From contig JAHLTZ010000049.1 in the NCBI GenBank assembly GCA_025786725.1, positions 1 to 64,000 of the forward strand: a DNA stretch of 64,000 nt, written 5' to 3'. The stretch is from Syncephalis fuscata. Its lineage: Eukaryota > Zoopagomycota > Zoopagomycetes > Zoopagales > Piptocephalidaceae. The notes under the pieces are model-generated. The model was not told the DNA's origin, did no database searches, and worked only from the letters and a program-made list of their open reading frames with translations. Each line of letters begins with the position of its first letter. Within the stretch, counting starts at the first letter, position 1. Made by a program: the position numbers and the translations under genes. Below are positions 33,481 to 44,513 of this stretch, piece after piece.

Positions 33481-35682
33481 ATGGCGGACCAGCAAGTAAG
33501 TTAATAGTAAATGGCCAATCTATACCAATACATTCTCTGTTTATTAGGAGGTGGGTATGTTCAATGAAGATTCTGCCTCGGCGTCTACCAGTGCAGCAAC
33601 TGGTACAGATAGGATAGATTCAGGCGGTGCATCGTTTGCCACCGGTCAGGATGGCACGACTACAAACGCCGATGAGCGAAAACGTAAAGGCGAATCTAGT
33701 GCGCATCCAATGATGCCAGCACCAAAAAAAGTCCATACTGGATCGACATCAGATATGCAACCGCGACAAATACCTATTCACTCACAAATGCGCCAATTTC
33801 TTGCACCTAATGGAGGATTAGCCTATAGCGCAGATATGGATAGTTTTCGTAAATTAATGAAGAAAGAACAGCTGTTTGATAACCAGGCCTTCTTCACTAA
33901 TGTTTTGCTTAAAACGAACAACCAAACGATGCTAGATGCGTAAGTAATCTATTTGATAGCCATCAAGTAATTAAATAATAGCCAATGCTCTATTAGATTT
34001 GTGCGTAGTGAAGGATTGTTGGTAACGCGCAGTTGGTTATTACGTGCACGCAAGGAAAACAATGATAAATTGATGAAAAAGCTTTTTGAGGTATTTAGAC
34101 CGTTTAGATAATAAGAAAGGTATTTTATTAACAAATAGGTATCAAGCTCTACCATCATCTGCCTATGAATATTGAAACGCTTAAAGATTCACAGATTGGA
34201 AAGATTACACGTCACATCAGTGTGAACTATAATAGCGATGGTATGTTGTTTAGAGTATTTATCGAATAAATGAAGCTAATAAGCGTTAATTTAGAGATTA
34301 AGCAACTTGCTAGCACTTTGATTTCTGCGTGGAGTAAGTCATTTCCACAGCTTTGTAAGTTACCAGTTATATAGATGTTCAAATAAATAATTAGTGTTTA
34401 ATTAGCGTCCGGTGCACCATCACGTACTACACCAGAACCAACACCAGTACCCATTGCATCAAATGCTACTGGTAATTATAATGCTAAAATACAGCTGTCC
34501 AATACTAACTATAGCTGTAGATTCCATTACTGATATTACCGCCATTACACCGGACACTATCAGACCGATGGATATGACACCGGCAATAACAACAGCAGCA
34601 GAAAAAGCAGCAGTCCGACGTCCAGTGATTACACGTCGTACGGAGGCCAATGTGGAAACAGCAGTCGCCAACAGTGCAGGAATTAACGTAACATCCCCTG
34701 CTATTAAAAAGCCCGAAGGCAATACGCCAATCATTTCTATTCTCAAACAAACAAGAGCTGAAGTGTTTTCCGAAGGTATGCCAGAACTAGCGCCAGTAAA
34801 TACGAAGCCAAAGAAAAATGTTCGATTTTTGCCGGATGAACAGCTAGTGTCTATCAGAGAAATTGAATTTCATCCCAATGAACGAGCGTATACAGGCCGT
34901 ATTCCCGATGGACAAGGTGGACATATACCTAATCCGCGTGCACTTGATGTAGCTGAAGGAAAAATTGTATTCCAAGAACGTAGTATGCATCTAAGACCCA
35001 CTGGTGTTTGGCGAACGCCGATAGGTACGTCAAATGTGCTGGATAAACATAATGGCTAATGTGAGATTAGAGTTGGAATTGACGATAGAATTGCCATTTG
35101 GCCGTGATAGCATGGAAAAGAATATACAAAGCGAAAGAGAGAGATCAACATTGGCAGCTTTATATGGCTCACCTGATATGATTCCAGACTCACCGGCTGA
35201 ACCAGCTAGCGAAACAGCGTCCACTAATATGGATGTCGATTATACAGATAATCTTATTGGCAATGGACCGACGCCTAAAACAATTTCCTGGGCGATGCTT
35301 GAAGATATGAACACAGTATGTTGTTGACTTTGTACTATTAGATTAATAATAACTATTGTATAACAGAATGAAGATGAAGACGACGATGATGAAGACGACG
35401 ACGATGATGATTTATCGGATGTAGCTAGACAGTTTATTCAATTGCTTTATAGTCAATTACCGCCGGCTACTAACCAATTGCCTGCGGAAACATCTAATGC
35501 TTCTACCGCTTACGGTTTAGACCCTCATAGTCTTGCGTCGTTATTAACACAAAATCCAGTGTAAGTACATAGATTACTCAAAGATGAATCAATGGATGTT
35601 AATATTAATCAATAGATTGGCTCAACAGCTATTACATAGCCAACCCGAATTAACTGCTATGCTACGTTCATCTTTACAATAA
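33481..35682 (+). CDS. PNUTS/Ppn1-like PP1 regulatory subunit with TFIIS-N domain
   Basis: Probable nuclear regulator of protein phosphatase 1 in transcription termination and 3'-end processing. About nine short exons; exon 1 encodes only MADQQ. After a Ser/Thr-rich head come QMRQFLAPNGG, a helical TFIIS-N/LW-type domain (MLDAFVRSEGLLVTRSWLL, VLKLYHHLPMNIETLKDSQI, EIKQLASTLISAWSK), a Pro/Thr-rich linker, then KPKKNVRFLPDEQLVSIREI. The KNVRF core fits the RVxF PP1-docking pattern and is followed by the charged tail found in PNUTS relatives. It then has ERSTLAALYGSPDMIPDSP and a very acidic run encoded at 35365-35420 before the helical C terminus. The intron at about 34470-34513 ends in TACTAACTATAG, a canonical branch site close to the acceptor. 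No frame errors noticed. Assignment rests on domain order and motif, not overall identity. Confidence 0.75.
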
Positions 35683-36787
35683 ATTTGTTTTTTTGTTATT
35701 ATTTATTAGTATTTTCACAAATGTCGTAGCTAATATGCTATAATTAATATAACTAAAGCTTGAAGGAAGGAAGGCTTACCAGCATCTATGGTTTATCAGC
35801 AATAACCTGCGGCAAATATCGGATCGCCGCTGATTCAATATCCGCCACAGACTGATATGGTAAATTCAATTTCAGCACCAATACTATGTTCCAATTTCAC
35901 TAATCTTTAACAATTTTTTGTGTATGCACCTGTAATAGATGATAGTGTTATATAAATTGAATTAAACTAAATCGTATTCAAATTAAATACTGTAAATTTT
36001 ATGACAATTAACAACTAGACGTTTCATGGCATTGATAGGGACAAGGATTGGCAAGTTGTCACACCATATGTTGATTTATGATCAATACAGTGTAGACATG
36101 TATCAAAGTACTGGCATTTTGTATGTAGTTGTCAGCTAATATGTGGCCAAAATTGCTGACTCATATGGCCTTTACTTGCATAACATAATCAACGAGCGGT
36201 ATGTGCATAAATTGGATAAAGATTATCCGGCATTCCCTTTAAAAAAATAACATCCGACTAACCATCATGCGGTGCAATAGATCGCTCATGGAGTGTTGCT
36301 AGATCCACAAGTCTATTAGACATAGTATAACTAAGGCTTGAGCGAAGGAAGGCTGCACTGGCCACTTGCCGCATGATCATAGTAATGTGGTTTGCTATAA
36401 ATAAATCTTTTGAGTTAAAAGAAATATCAAGTGGATTGGTTTGTTAAGTATTTTGGTATGCACAACCAGCTCTCTTCTATTTGTTATTGAACCTATAACA
36501 TTCCTCCTTTAAATCGAGATATTTAAAGCAGCAGTATCAAGCAAATGTACTACTTTCTATTAGCTATTTGTTATTATTCCTTTCTCAACACTTTGTGCTC
36601 GCTTTTTGTATAACTTTAATCATCTTCAGCAAATATTCTATTGTTTCTGTTTATTATTAAGACGATTTAATAATACTGAATTATTGTAAAGTGTTTCTTG
36701 ACACCATCCTATTACTGCATTGATATCTATTAATTGTATTTGGCCAGCTGCCGGCTTTATTGCCAAGAATAAACAAAGCTAGCTATT
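35683..36787. other. Left end of inverted-repeat block and upstream region of the membrane protein
   Basis: Contains the 166-base repeat at 35775-35940. Short direct repeats flank it: ATAACTAAAGCTTGAAGG near 35743 and ATAACTAAGGCTTGAGCG near 36328, both followed by AAGGAAGGCT. From 36000 to 36330 the GC content rises slightly and short frames resemble decayed coding sequence, but no family is recognised. Confidence 0.45.
35775..35940 (+). repeat. 166-base inverted repeat, left copy
   Basis: CTTACCAGCATCTATGG through CACCTGTAATAGAT. The reverse complement of 42521-42686 matches this over its whole length with about three substitutions (for example AGCATC versus AACATC and AATCTTTAAC versus AATTTTTAAC). 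It contains GC-rich blocks (ACCTGCGGCAAATATCGGAT, CGCCGCTGATTCAATATCCG) unlike the surrounding AT-rich DNA. Confidence 0.92.
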
Positions 36788-37863
36788 ATGGCAACTCACC
36801 CTCTTGATCGTCTTGCTATGTTAGGCGAGGAGTGGAAAGTTAATGCCACTCGCCAGTGGAATATACTGCTTCATCCGCTTGGCGAGTTAAATGCGGGCGA
36901 TTATATCTTTCAAGCAAGCGACAACGTCGAAGAAATGCGCCAGCGATCACGCGGTGTCTACATGCAGCTATTTATTAATGTCATTGTTTTCTACATCTTT
37001 ACGCGCAATTTCGTTCATTCAGCCAAAATGCTTTGCACGCGTTGCAATTCGGTCCCAAATTGGTGCTGTATCATTCAAACACTTGCAGGATTGGTTTTTT
37101 CTGCATTTTCTTTATCGCTCGTTCTTCCTGGTGGTGCATCGTGTCGAACGACTATGTGGTGCGTCGCAGTCTGCTTTGTCTGTAGTACGCTTTGCACAAG
37201 CACTGCATTACTGCATAAAGCATTTCTAGCTCATGGCCGTCACGCAGGATTACTGGTTCTTGGTATCTTGCTAATGTTACCGCAGCCGTATATTATCTAT
37301 GTGATGTGGAGCAGTCCTACCACTGTAGACGGATCGATCGGCTGTCTCCTTCATTATCCAGCTTCCTTTCCATGGATCAAGTTTGGGATGGATGCGCCAC
37401 TGAATATTATTTTTTCAATCGCCTTTCTCATCGTAATCCACCAGCATTACAAACAGTTTGGCTCCTCTGCATGGGGAGAACTAATACGTAATGGAACGCA
37501 AACCATGTGCTATATTATTATTTCCAATATTGTATGTATGACACTTGCCGCTTTTGAAATTGCTGGCCTATTTTCGGAAATGTTTTTTGTTTTTGACTGG
37601 TAAGTATGGTGTGCCATATATGATCGTCTTGCTGATTGCCATTTAAAAGGATTATTACATCATTTCTACTTGTCCAGCATTGTGAAACTTTTCATAATCA
37701 GTCTAATTTATCGATGAAACCAAAAACTATTGCTATTTTACAAGGCTTTTCTCAAATTATTACCGCAATAACTCAGGTAGGATCTGAGAAAAAACCGTCG
37801 AATCAATACACAGATACAGAAGGGCTGACACAATGCGAGGATAAATCAGTAAATTTGGTATAG
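36788..37863 (+). CDS. Multi-pass membrane protein, intact paralogue
   Basis: Unknown function. Two exons: 36788-37599 and 37650-37863, the intron splitting the tryptophan codon of FDW exactly as in the paralogue at 19637-20622. About seven hydrophobic helices, for example QLFINVIVFYIFTRNF, IIQTLAGLVFSAFSLSLVL, VLGILLMLPQPYIIYVMW, PLNIIFSIAFLIVIHQHY and CYIIISNIVCMTLAAF. Between helices 1 and 2 is a cysteine-containing loop (KMLCTRCNSVPNWCCI). The cytosolic-looking tail is polar and ends EGLTQCEDKSVNLV. The reading frame is unbroken. It lies inside the inverted-repeat block. Topology (seven helices, receptor-like) is suggestive but no receptor family is recognised. Confidence 0.8.
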
Positions 37864-38052
37864 ATATTTAATAAATTTATCCTTTTATCCTTTTATTCGG
37901 TTATTTGTTTGTCTTTATATTTGTCTTGCTGCTACTTTTTAATAAACATTATGCAAACTTGCTTAATACAGTTATTTAAAACAAACGTTACAGTAATGAA
38001 ATTTATTTAAATTAATTATTGGCATACTACTTAAGCAAACGACAATGTATGT

Positions 38053-38911
38053 TTACATGGTCTTTTGCATTTTTTGTATACGTTCGACCCATTCATTCAC
38101 AGACTTGGACATGTCGAGGTTATTAGAGGGATGTTCGGCCGCATCACGAATTTGGTCGGCAATCCGATACAGGTTATGGTTTTTAACAATGCTAGCTACA
38201 GCTCGTGTATGGATATCGAACCTATGCAGACTGGCTGATGTAAAATCTTTAGATTTGGCAATTCGGCTACCAACGTCGGCTAGTGTTGTAAGCTGCTCAT
38301 TACGCTCACTAAAATTACGTTAAATTAGCAAAAAGACTGGGCTATATACAGGTTTCCACTTACATCGGTGGTATTCTGAGAAATCGGGTAAACTGTTCAA
38401 TGGTCCATATGTTCACTGGGTTGCCGCGAAATAATGGTTCCAAATTTAGATATAGTGACACCAGTGCATCTACAGATTTATACGTTTTGTCTATGCCCAT
38501 AACTTGTTGCAGCTTTGATGATATGACTTGCACCAAGTTTTTAGCGCTTCTAACACCACTTCCTTGGCCGCGTGTATCCAGCCACTCATTGAGCAATCCG
38601 ATTTGACGCAAACTATCGTCAGTTGAGCCAGAATGCTGGATTGCATAGCTTATTTGTGCATGGGCGATTCTATCCTCGTCGACAACGCCTGGAGTACCGC
38701 CATTAACATAGCGGTCGTTTTGTAAAAAGCTTTCGATTGCCGGAGCCACACTAGCACCCGTTGATTCTTTATAATTATTTAAAAAGTTGGTGTAGGATGT
38801 GACAACACTTCCACCGCCTGCTGCGCCATTAGAGCCGGTAGTGGCAGTAGCAGCAGCTATGCTTGCTGATAAAAAGCAAACAACATTAGCAACCGAAAGA
38901 AAGTAACGCAT
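38053..38911 (-). CDS. Secreted protein of unrecognised family (two exons)
   Basis: ATG at 38911 opens a signal peptide (MRYFLSVANVVCFLSASIAA) followed by a Gly/Ser/Thr-rich spacer and a helical domain of about 230 residues. The donor GTAAGT lies at 38363, and exon 2 begins with an IERNEQLTTLADVG segment and ends VERIQKMQKTM. A paralogue lies at 48747-49376: both share D-x-DR...A...I, then S..DSL, then L..W at equal spacing (DEDRIAHAQISYAIQ versus DPDRAVAMWIAHQV; GLLNEW versus RILHTW), and both end exon 1 with a ..Q....(F/L)..PI pattern. No known domain is recognised. It has few cysteines, so it is not a typical small cysteine-rich effector. Confidence 0.75.
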
Positions 38912-39699
38912 ATTAGTACGTTTGATATTTTTAGCTAAATATGGGTATAAAAGACACAGCAAAGACAAAATGTTAATTGTAAAGTGCAGCGGGTATTCGT
39001 CAGCATTTTATGCAAGGCAATAGACCGACGAGTTCTCTTCAGTAAAATGAATGCGATGTGTGTAGATGGCCTGAATAGCCGTAAAGGCATTTGATTCGGC
39101 AATAGTTCTGCTAAAAAGGGGAACTCACCCATCCGCCTACTAACATGTGGATGTGCTTGTGGTTACACGGCAGTTCTATGCCGTTTTAACATTCAATGGG
39201 CTGTTTTCCAACTCTGTTTGGCATTGCTGTGACGCCGAATATTGGCCACCCGGCAATAGAACCACCTAATTACTGTAAATTACGTCATGTTGTGCACATA
39301 ACAACAGCATGGTTTCTATATATTGCTATTATTCACATGGAAGTAGCATTTTTAATAAGCAATTTCTATTTATTACTAAAACTTGTGCGGGGTTCACGTG
39401 TGTGGAGTATACACGTTTTAAGGGAGCACTGGCAAGTGATCAATGCCGAACAAGACTGCTTCGGTGCCTATATTTTTACCTATTCTTAAAAATACTATAA
39501 ACAGAGTTTCAAATCTATATTTGTATCGATTTATTTATTGGCATAAGTTTATCCTAATAACACGTGTATACATGAAAGAAAAGCTAAAAAACTGAATAAA
39601 GATTAAAATAATACTTTGAATACTTTACAACAATAAACACTATGTAATAATATTTATTTATTTACCTACTAATTATACTATAACAATAAATAATAATAA
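38912..39699. other. Intergenic region
   Basis: Upstream flank of the secreted-protein gene followed by AT-rich DNA. Frames of 60-100 residues at 39196-39500 overlap one another on the same strand and show no conserved features. Confidence 0.4.
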
Positions 39700-40270
39700 T
39701 GAATCTAATATTACTTATTGTTTATTATGATTTTTTCATATACATCCTAGTACACATGCTAGTATGTAACCTGTATGCAGTCATAACTTTTAGTACTACA
39801 TATAGCTACTACACTCATCGTGCTAGCAATTGCGCATATACAATAGTGGAAATATTAAAGCACTGCTGGTATAGCCGCTAATCAAGTCTTCAACGCCAAC
39901 ACAGCAGTGCGATATGTAATTGCGATCAATAGCAAATAAACAAAGTATAAAGCGATATTTTACAGTGTATGCTCGACATGACATAAAAACAAACCAGAAA
40001 TGCACTTACAGTCGCAACAAAGCTGCCAGTAGTAATGATCAGAGTAATGAAGATGATGTGTAAAAAAGGTCAGATTATAAAAAGTGACACAAATACATAG
40101 TATAGAAGGTGTTTGCACTTGACTAGTAGTCAGCCAACTACTGACACTATCTATGTAGTATATATAGTGTGTACAAGTATATGCAATGTATATATGCTAT
40201 CAAGTGTGAAGAGAGGAAAGTCTGGTGACGTAGATTGTATGTTATATTGTTAATATGAGTGAATTAATAA
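39700..40270 (-). repeat. Gene-like dispersed repeat, copy 4 (reversed)
   Basis: Read on the minus strand from about 40250: ACAATCTACGTCACCAG, a CT-rich tract, GATAGCATATATACATTGCA, CTTGTACACACTATATATAC, ATAGATAGTGTCAGTAGTTG and later TATCGCTTTATACTTTGTTT. These follow the order of copies 1-3 at lower identity. It lacks the TATAAATATTGACTG block at the start. The frame is decayed. Confidence 0.65.
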
Positions 40271-40530
40271 TGGTGTGAAAATAACATCATCAGAAATGTG
40301 AACAAATGAGATGTCATTTAATTTCCAAAAAACACTCATTATTGTAGAACAATTAAAAGCGATTACGTGATACAATGCCATCTTATGCATGATGTACTAA
40401 AAGAGGTAGTACTTTATGCTTTTTATAGCTTTTTTATATGTGGTACATATATATGATATACATTCATCTAAAATAAACGTACTCAATTATACCCATATTT
40501 TATTGCTTTATAACAAACAATATGTCTTAG

Positions 40531-42512
40531 AATACATGTTTGTTGCGCGTCAATTTTCTTAAATCAAGTATACGTAGTATTGGCTGGAAACAAGAGTATT
40601 TAACCCGTTTAGAATGTCTTGTTATCAATGCCAATACCATTGTCACGCATACCTATGCTTTTGCAAGGTACATATTTATAAAAGAACTTGGCTTAAATAA
40701 GGACTTTGATATTAAAACATATATAAGCCAGAGGTTTTTTAAACAAATATTTTTATTGTTAGTGGATTATTCTATTTGCAAAGGGGGGTTGAGTGATGAA
40801 ACCATCCGAATCAGAGAATTAATAGAACGTCGTTTGAATGAATACCTTGAATATACGAGTTACACACGCATAGAACTTAAATATGCCAGCAAAATAGCCG
40901 AATATAAAGCACAAAGATTGCAACTGCATATTTAAACAATGTGCAAGAACATTTTAATCAACAGTTTTGAAGAGTACTTAATCTTGTTTTGGATGTAAAA
41001 AAAGACAAGAATGAACTAGCAAAGTTTATGCGTGAAAAGAAATTTTCTAAGCAAGATATTAAATTTAACACTAAATTAAATATTATTGATCCGCCACAGT
41101 ATTGAGACAGCATTTTGCAAGTGGCAAACTTTGCAATATTGCTGAAAAGAATCCGCATGCCCATCAAATAATAAAGCCCGTACTTGATGCGTATCCAGAA
41201 AAGCACAAATCTGGTGGATAAAATTACAAGTTTAGCAAAGATTCGATTTACTATGATGTCAAGGCTCATCCAATTAATCATGTAAATGCCTACTTCAAGC
41301 TGGCCACCACCTGTGAGGCCAATTTTTCAAAAACATTTCAATGTTTTCCGATACGTACTTATGGGTACCATCCTATATGCAAATTGACACAGAAATACTG
41401 TGTCGCCATATATTGGATAAAATCCATGAGATTTTTCTAACAAGATGGACGCATGGGAGCAAATTGTTGATTTGAATAACAGAATATTTAAACGCAGCGG
41501 ACCTTTGGAAGATTCAATGCAATTCTATGACTCCATTCAAACAGATGGCGTAAGTGTTACAATAATTAAACAAAATAAAGACACCAAAAACAAATACAGC
41601 GCTGGTCATAAACGAAAAGATGCCGCACTATCTACCGAATTTCAATATATACATGGAATAAATAAAGAAGCTTTGACACAAACTGTCGGCAAGTGTGTGT
41701 TAATTGACCCGCACAGAAGAGATTTGATGAACTGCATGCATGAAAACAGTAAAAGTAATGATCGCAAAATTTTTAGATACACTTCCAACCAAAGGCACAA
41801 AGACATAAAAGACAAAAGATACAGAAGAATCATGGAAACCTAATGAGAGAAAAGCTTACTGTTCAAAATGATGAAAAAGATTTATCTAATAACTTGACTG
41901 CTCAAAAGAACGATAAAAAAGTATTTGATTTGTTACCTGTTCAAAAGGCTAGAACAATTTATCCATTTATTCGTGTAAATCGGTTTATTTGGAAAAGTAT
42001 ATCGTGTATATTTCTGCTCGTGCAGAAGCCGCTGTTACTCTGGTTCCATATTATAGCACCAAAAGAACCAATCATTCGCAATCAAATAATTCTTTATTTA
42101 AAAAGCTTAAATTATTGGCTTATATCAGAAAACTGCAAGCTGATCAAAAACTGGTAAAAAGATTGAAAGACAAGTTTGGACAGGATACTGTGTTGATTTT
42201 TAATAATTGTTCTGCTTGCAATGTACAATTTCAAGGGCCTATTCGAGGCATTGGCATAAAAGAAATGCTTTAGAAAAATGGATTTGAAATTTTTTTATTG
42301 ATGAGTACAATACATCCAAGACTTGTCCATCTTGTGGAAATTGTACTTTGGAAACATTTCATAAGGTTGTCAATACTTGCCTTATTCAAGACAAAAAGGG
42401 CCAGCTTTTATTTGTTCCAAACTCTTAAAACGATATAAAAAAGGTCAATGGTTACATGTCATGAGCTATTAAAGTGCATAATTTGGATATAGTATATTTG
42501 ATTCATCTAACA
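40531..42512 (+). pseudogene. Decayed Fanzor (eukaryotic TnpB-like RNA-guided nuclease)
   Basis: Fanzor proteins are transposon-encoded RuvC nucleases guided by an omega RNA. Collinear fragments in shifting frames: LTRLECLVINANTIVTHTYAF and RFFKQIFLLLVD (helical N terminus), VQEHFNQQ, LNLVLDVKKDKNELAKFM, HPINHVNAYFKLATTCEANF, FQCFPIRT, WVPSYMQIDTEILCRHILD, then a 132-codon open frame with FYDSIQTDGVSVTII and the RuvC-I-like LIDPHRRDLMNCM, then NCSACNVQFQGPIRGIGIKE (RuvC-II region), DEYNTSKTCPSC (zinc-finger start) and CHELLKCIIW (zinc-finger end). At least eight frame changes or stops occur. The final RuvC-III aspartate segment (WNRD-like) is not seen; coding resemblance stops about 10 bases before the right inverted repeat. 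Some breaks may be base-calling errors, but the missing C terminus suggests true inactivation. Confidence 0.82.
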
Positions 42513-42520
42513 TTATTGTA

Positions 42521-42686
42521 ATTTATTACAGGTGCATACACAAAAAATTGTTAAAAATTAGTGAAATTGGAACATAGTATTGGTGCTGAAATTGAATTTA
42601 CCATATCAGTCTGTGGCGGATATTGAATCAGCGGCGATCCGATATTTGCCGCAGGTTATTGCTGATAAACCATAGATGTTGGTAAG
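42521..42686 (-). repeat. 166-base inverted repeat, right copy
   Basis: Reverse complement of 35775-35940 with about three substitutions. It begins directly after the Fanzor relic. In known Fanzor elements the guide (omega) RNA is transcribed from the region at the 3' end of the gene and overlaps the element end, so this segment is a candidate for that RNA; this is inference only. Confidence 0.92.
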
Positions 42687-42922
42687 TTTATAAAAAGTCG
42701 CTATATATAATTTATTAAAATAAAATTATTCATTATTATAAATGCACGTGATTGATCGTGTGGAAAAATGGCACTACCGATCGGCATAGCCATTGGCCGA
42801 TGACGCGGCAGTGCGTAATTTCTCGTTGCCGCTCCGTAGACGGACAGTAGCTTCTTTCTTTTAACATTATTGTTTGCACGTTTATTTGTTTAATAGTATA
42901 CAAAGATTACACATTGCCTGCC

Positions 42923-44085
42923 ATGGCCGACACTACAATTGACACAAAAAATGTTGCTGTCGCTTCACAGGAGGTAGCTGCTGCTGCCAATTCCACACTG
43001 GCCAACTCGGTCAAGTCATTTGTATCGGGTGGCTTTGGCGGTATGTGTCTTGTGGCTGCAGGCCATCCGCTCGATCTTATTAAGGTCCGCTTGCAAGCAT
43101 CGACGCAATATAGCGGTATGATGGACTGTGTTCGCAAGACGGTGGCCAAAGATGGCATACGTGGCCTCTATCGCGGCATGGCAGCTCCTCTGGTTGGTAT
43201 TACGCCCATCTACGCTGTCTGCTTCTGGGGCTACGACCTGGGTAAACGTCTATCACAAAAGTTCTATCATCAGGTATGTGCTATTGTTGGTTAAACACTG
43301 AATACAAACGATTAATAATGTGTGTGTATGTATGTGTGTATTAGGACGCTAGCGAGCCATTAACCATTGGCCAAATCTGCTTTGCGGGTGGATTTAGTGC
43401 ACTACCAGCTACTGTACTAATGACACCAATTGAACGTGTCAAATGCATTATCCAGATCCAATCTACACTGCCTGATAGTCAAGCCAAATACGCTGGGCCA
43501 ATGGATGCGGCGAAAGGCATCTGGCGCGAATCAGGTATTCGTGGCCTATACAAGGGCACGACCGCCACACTGCTACGTGATGGTCCAGGCAGTGTAGCTT
43601 ATTTTGGCGCATATGAATTCTTCAAAAAAACTTTTACACCAGCTGGAAAAGGTCCTGCAGATTTAAGTCCCGTGGCCGTATTTTGCGCTGGTGGTCTAGC
43701 TGGCATGGCCAACTGGTCGGTCGCTATTGTAAGTCATTATTTAAATAACGCCAATCACTAATCTAACACACTCATTTATTAATCGTTAATCTAATACGCA
43801 ATCTATTTATTATATATAGCCGGCTGATGTATTAAAGTCTCGTCAACAAACGGCACCGCCTGGCACCTACACCGGCCTTACCGATGTATTTGTAAAATTG
43901 ATACGCAATGAAGGACCCAAGGCATTGTTCCGTGGTTTAGGCCCAGCAATGTTGCGTGCTTTCCCGGCAAATGCAGCCTGCTTCCTTGGTACGTATATTT
44001 GAAATAGGATGTGTGTTAATCAATACTGATTTGCGTAATTTTAGGTGTTGAAGTCTCACTCAAAGTGATTAATTCCGTTTTCTAA
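42923..44085 (+). CDS. CRC1: Mitochondrial carnitine/acylcarnitine carrier
   Basis: SLC25-family inner-membrane antiporter that exchanges cytosolic acylcarnitine for matrix carnitine. Four exons. Three mitochondrial-carrier repeats: the first with [12 protein letters not shown], the second with [13 protein letters not shown], the third with [17 protein letters not shown]. The last of these, together with [15 protein letters not shown] near the C terminus, is characteristic of the carnitine carrier subgroup. ATG at 42923 is chosen; a TTG codon lies in frame nine bases upstream. Total length is about 300 residues, normal for carriers. No frame errors noted. It follows the Fanzor block by about 240 bases. 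Confidence 0.93.
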
Positions 44086-44513
44086 TCGGCATTTCTACTT
44101 CTTGTTAGCTCATAATGTCTTTCAGAATCAATAACTCTGGATAGTACACAAAACAATGTGTCATAATAAACCAATCAACTTTCCTCCTTTAAACTTTATT
44201 TATAAATCGCAATAATTGTGTAGTTAAAACAGGTCCAAGAGACTGACTCGCTGTCTCAGTGAAGCTATTAAGCTACCTTCTTGACAACTCGATCAATAAG
44301 TGCCTGTAAAACAACAAGGTAGACATATGAGTCAAACCTGTCAACGCACTTTAACAACCATGTTTTAGATGCTTGTATTAAAAGTACTTAGTGGCAGCTT
44401 TCGCGTCTGTCGATGTTCTTTTGCCATCAATTCATTTTCAACTGCTACCATTATAGTATATTCGTTATAGCATTTACTGCTTACCATTCATTAATATCTT
44501 ATAATCGTTCATT
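44086..44513. other. Intergenic region
   Basis: About 430 bases between two plus-strand genes, holding the 3' end of the carrier gene and the promoter of the flavoprotein gene. No additional feature seen. Confidence 0.5.

Larger units (their letters stand above)
35775..42686. mobile_element. Candidate Fanzor-bearing element bounded by inverted repeats
   Basis: A 6.9 kb segment between two 166-base inverted repeats. It holds, in order, a membrane-protein gene, a secreted-protein gene on the other strand, a reversed dispersed repeat and a decayed Fanzor gene whose end abuts the right repeat. Fanzor genes are known to travel inside eukaryotic DNA transposons, which makes these repeats candidate transposon ends. 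No other transposase is recognised inside, and no target-site duplication is clear by eye. The repeats could instead be two independent short elements, so the composite is only a hypothesis. Confidence 0.4.

Noticed and set aside
39196-39500. Overlapping 97- and 63-residue frames
   Set aside because: They are in two frames of the same strand with no conserved features; probably chance.
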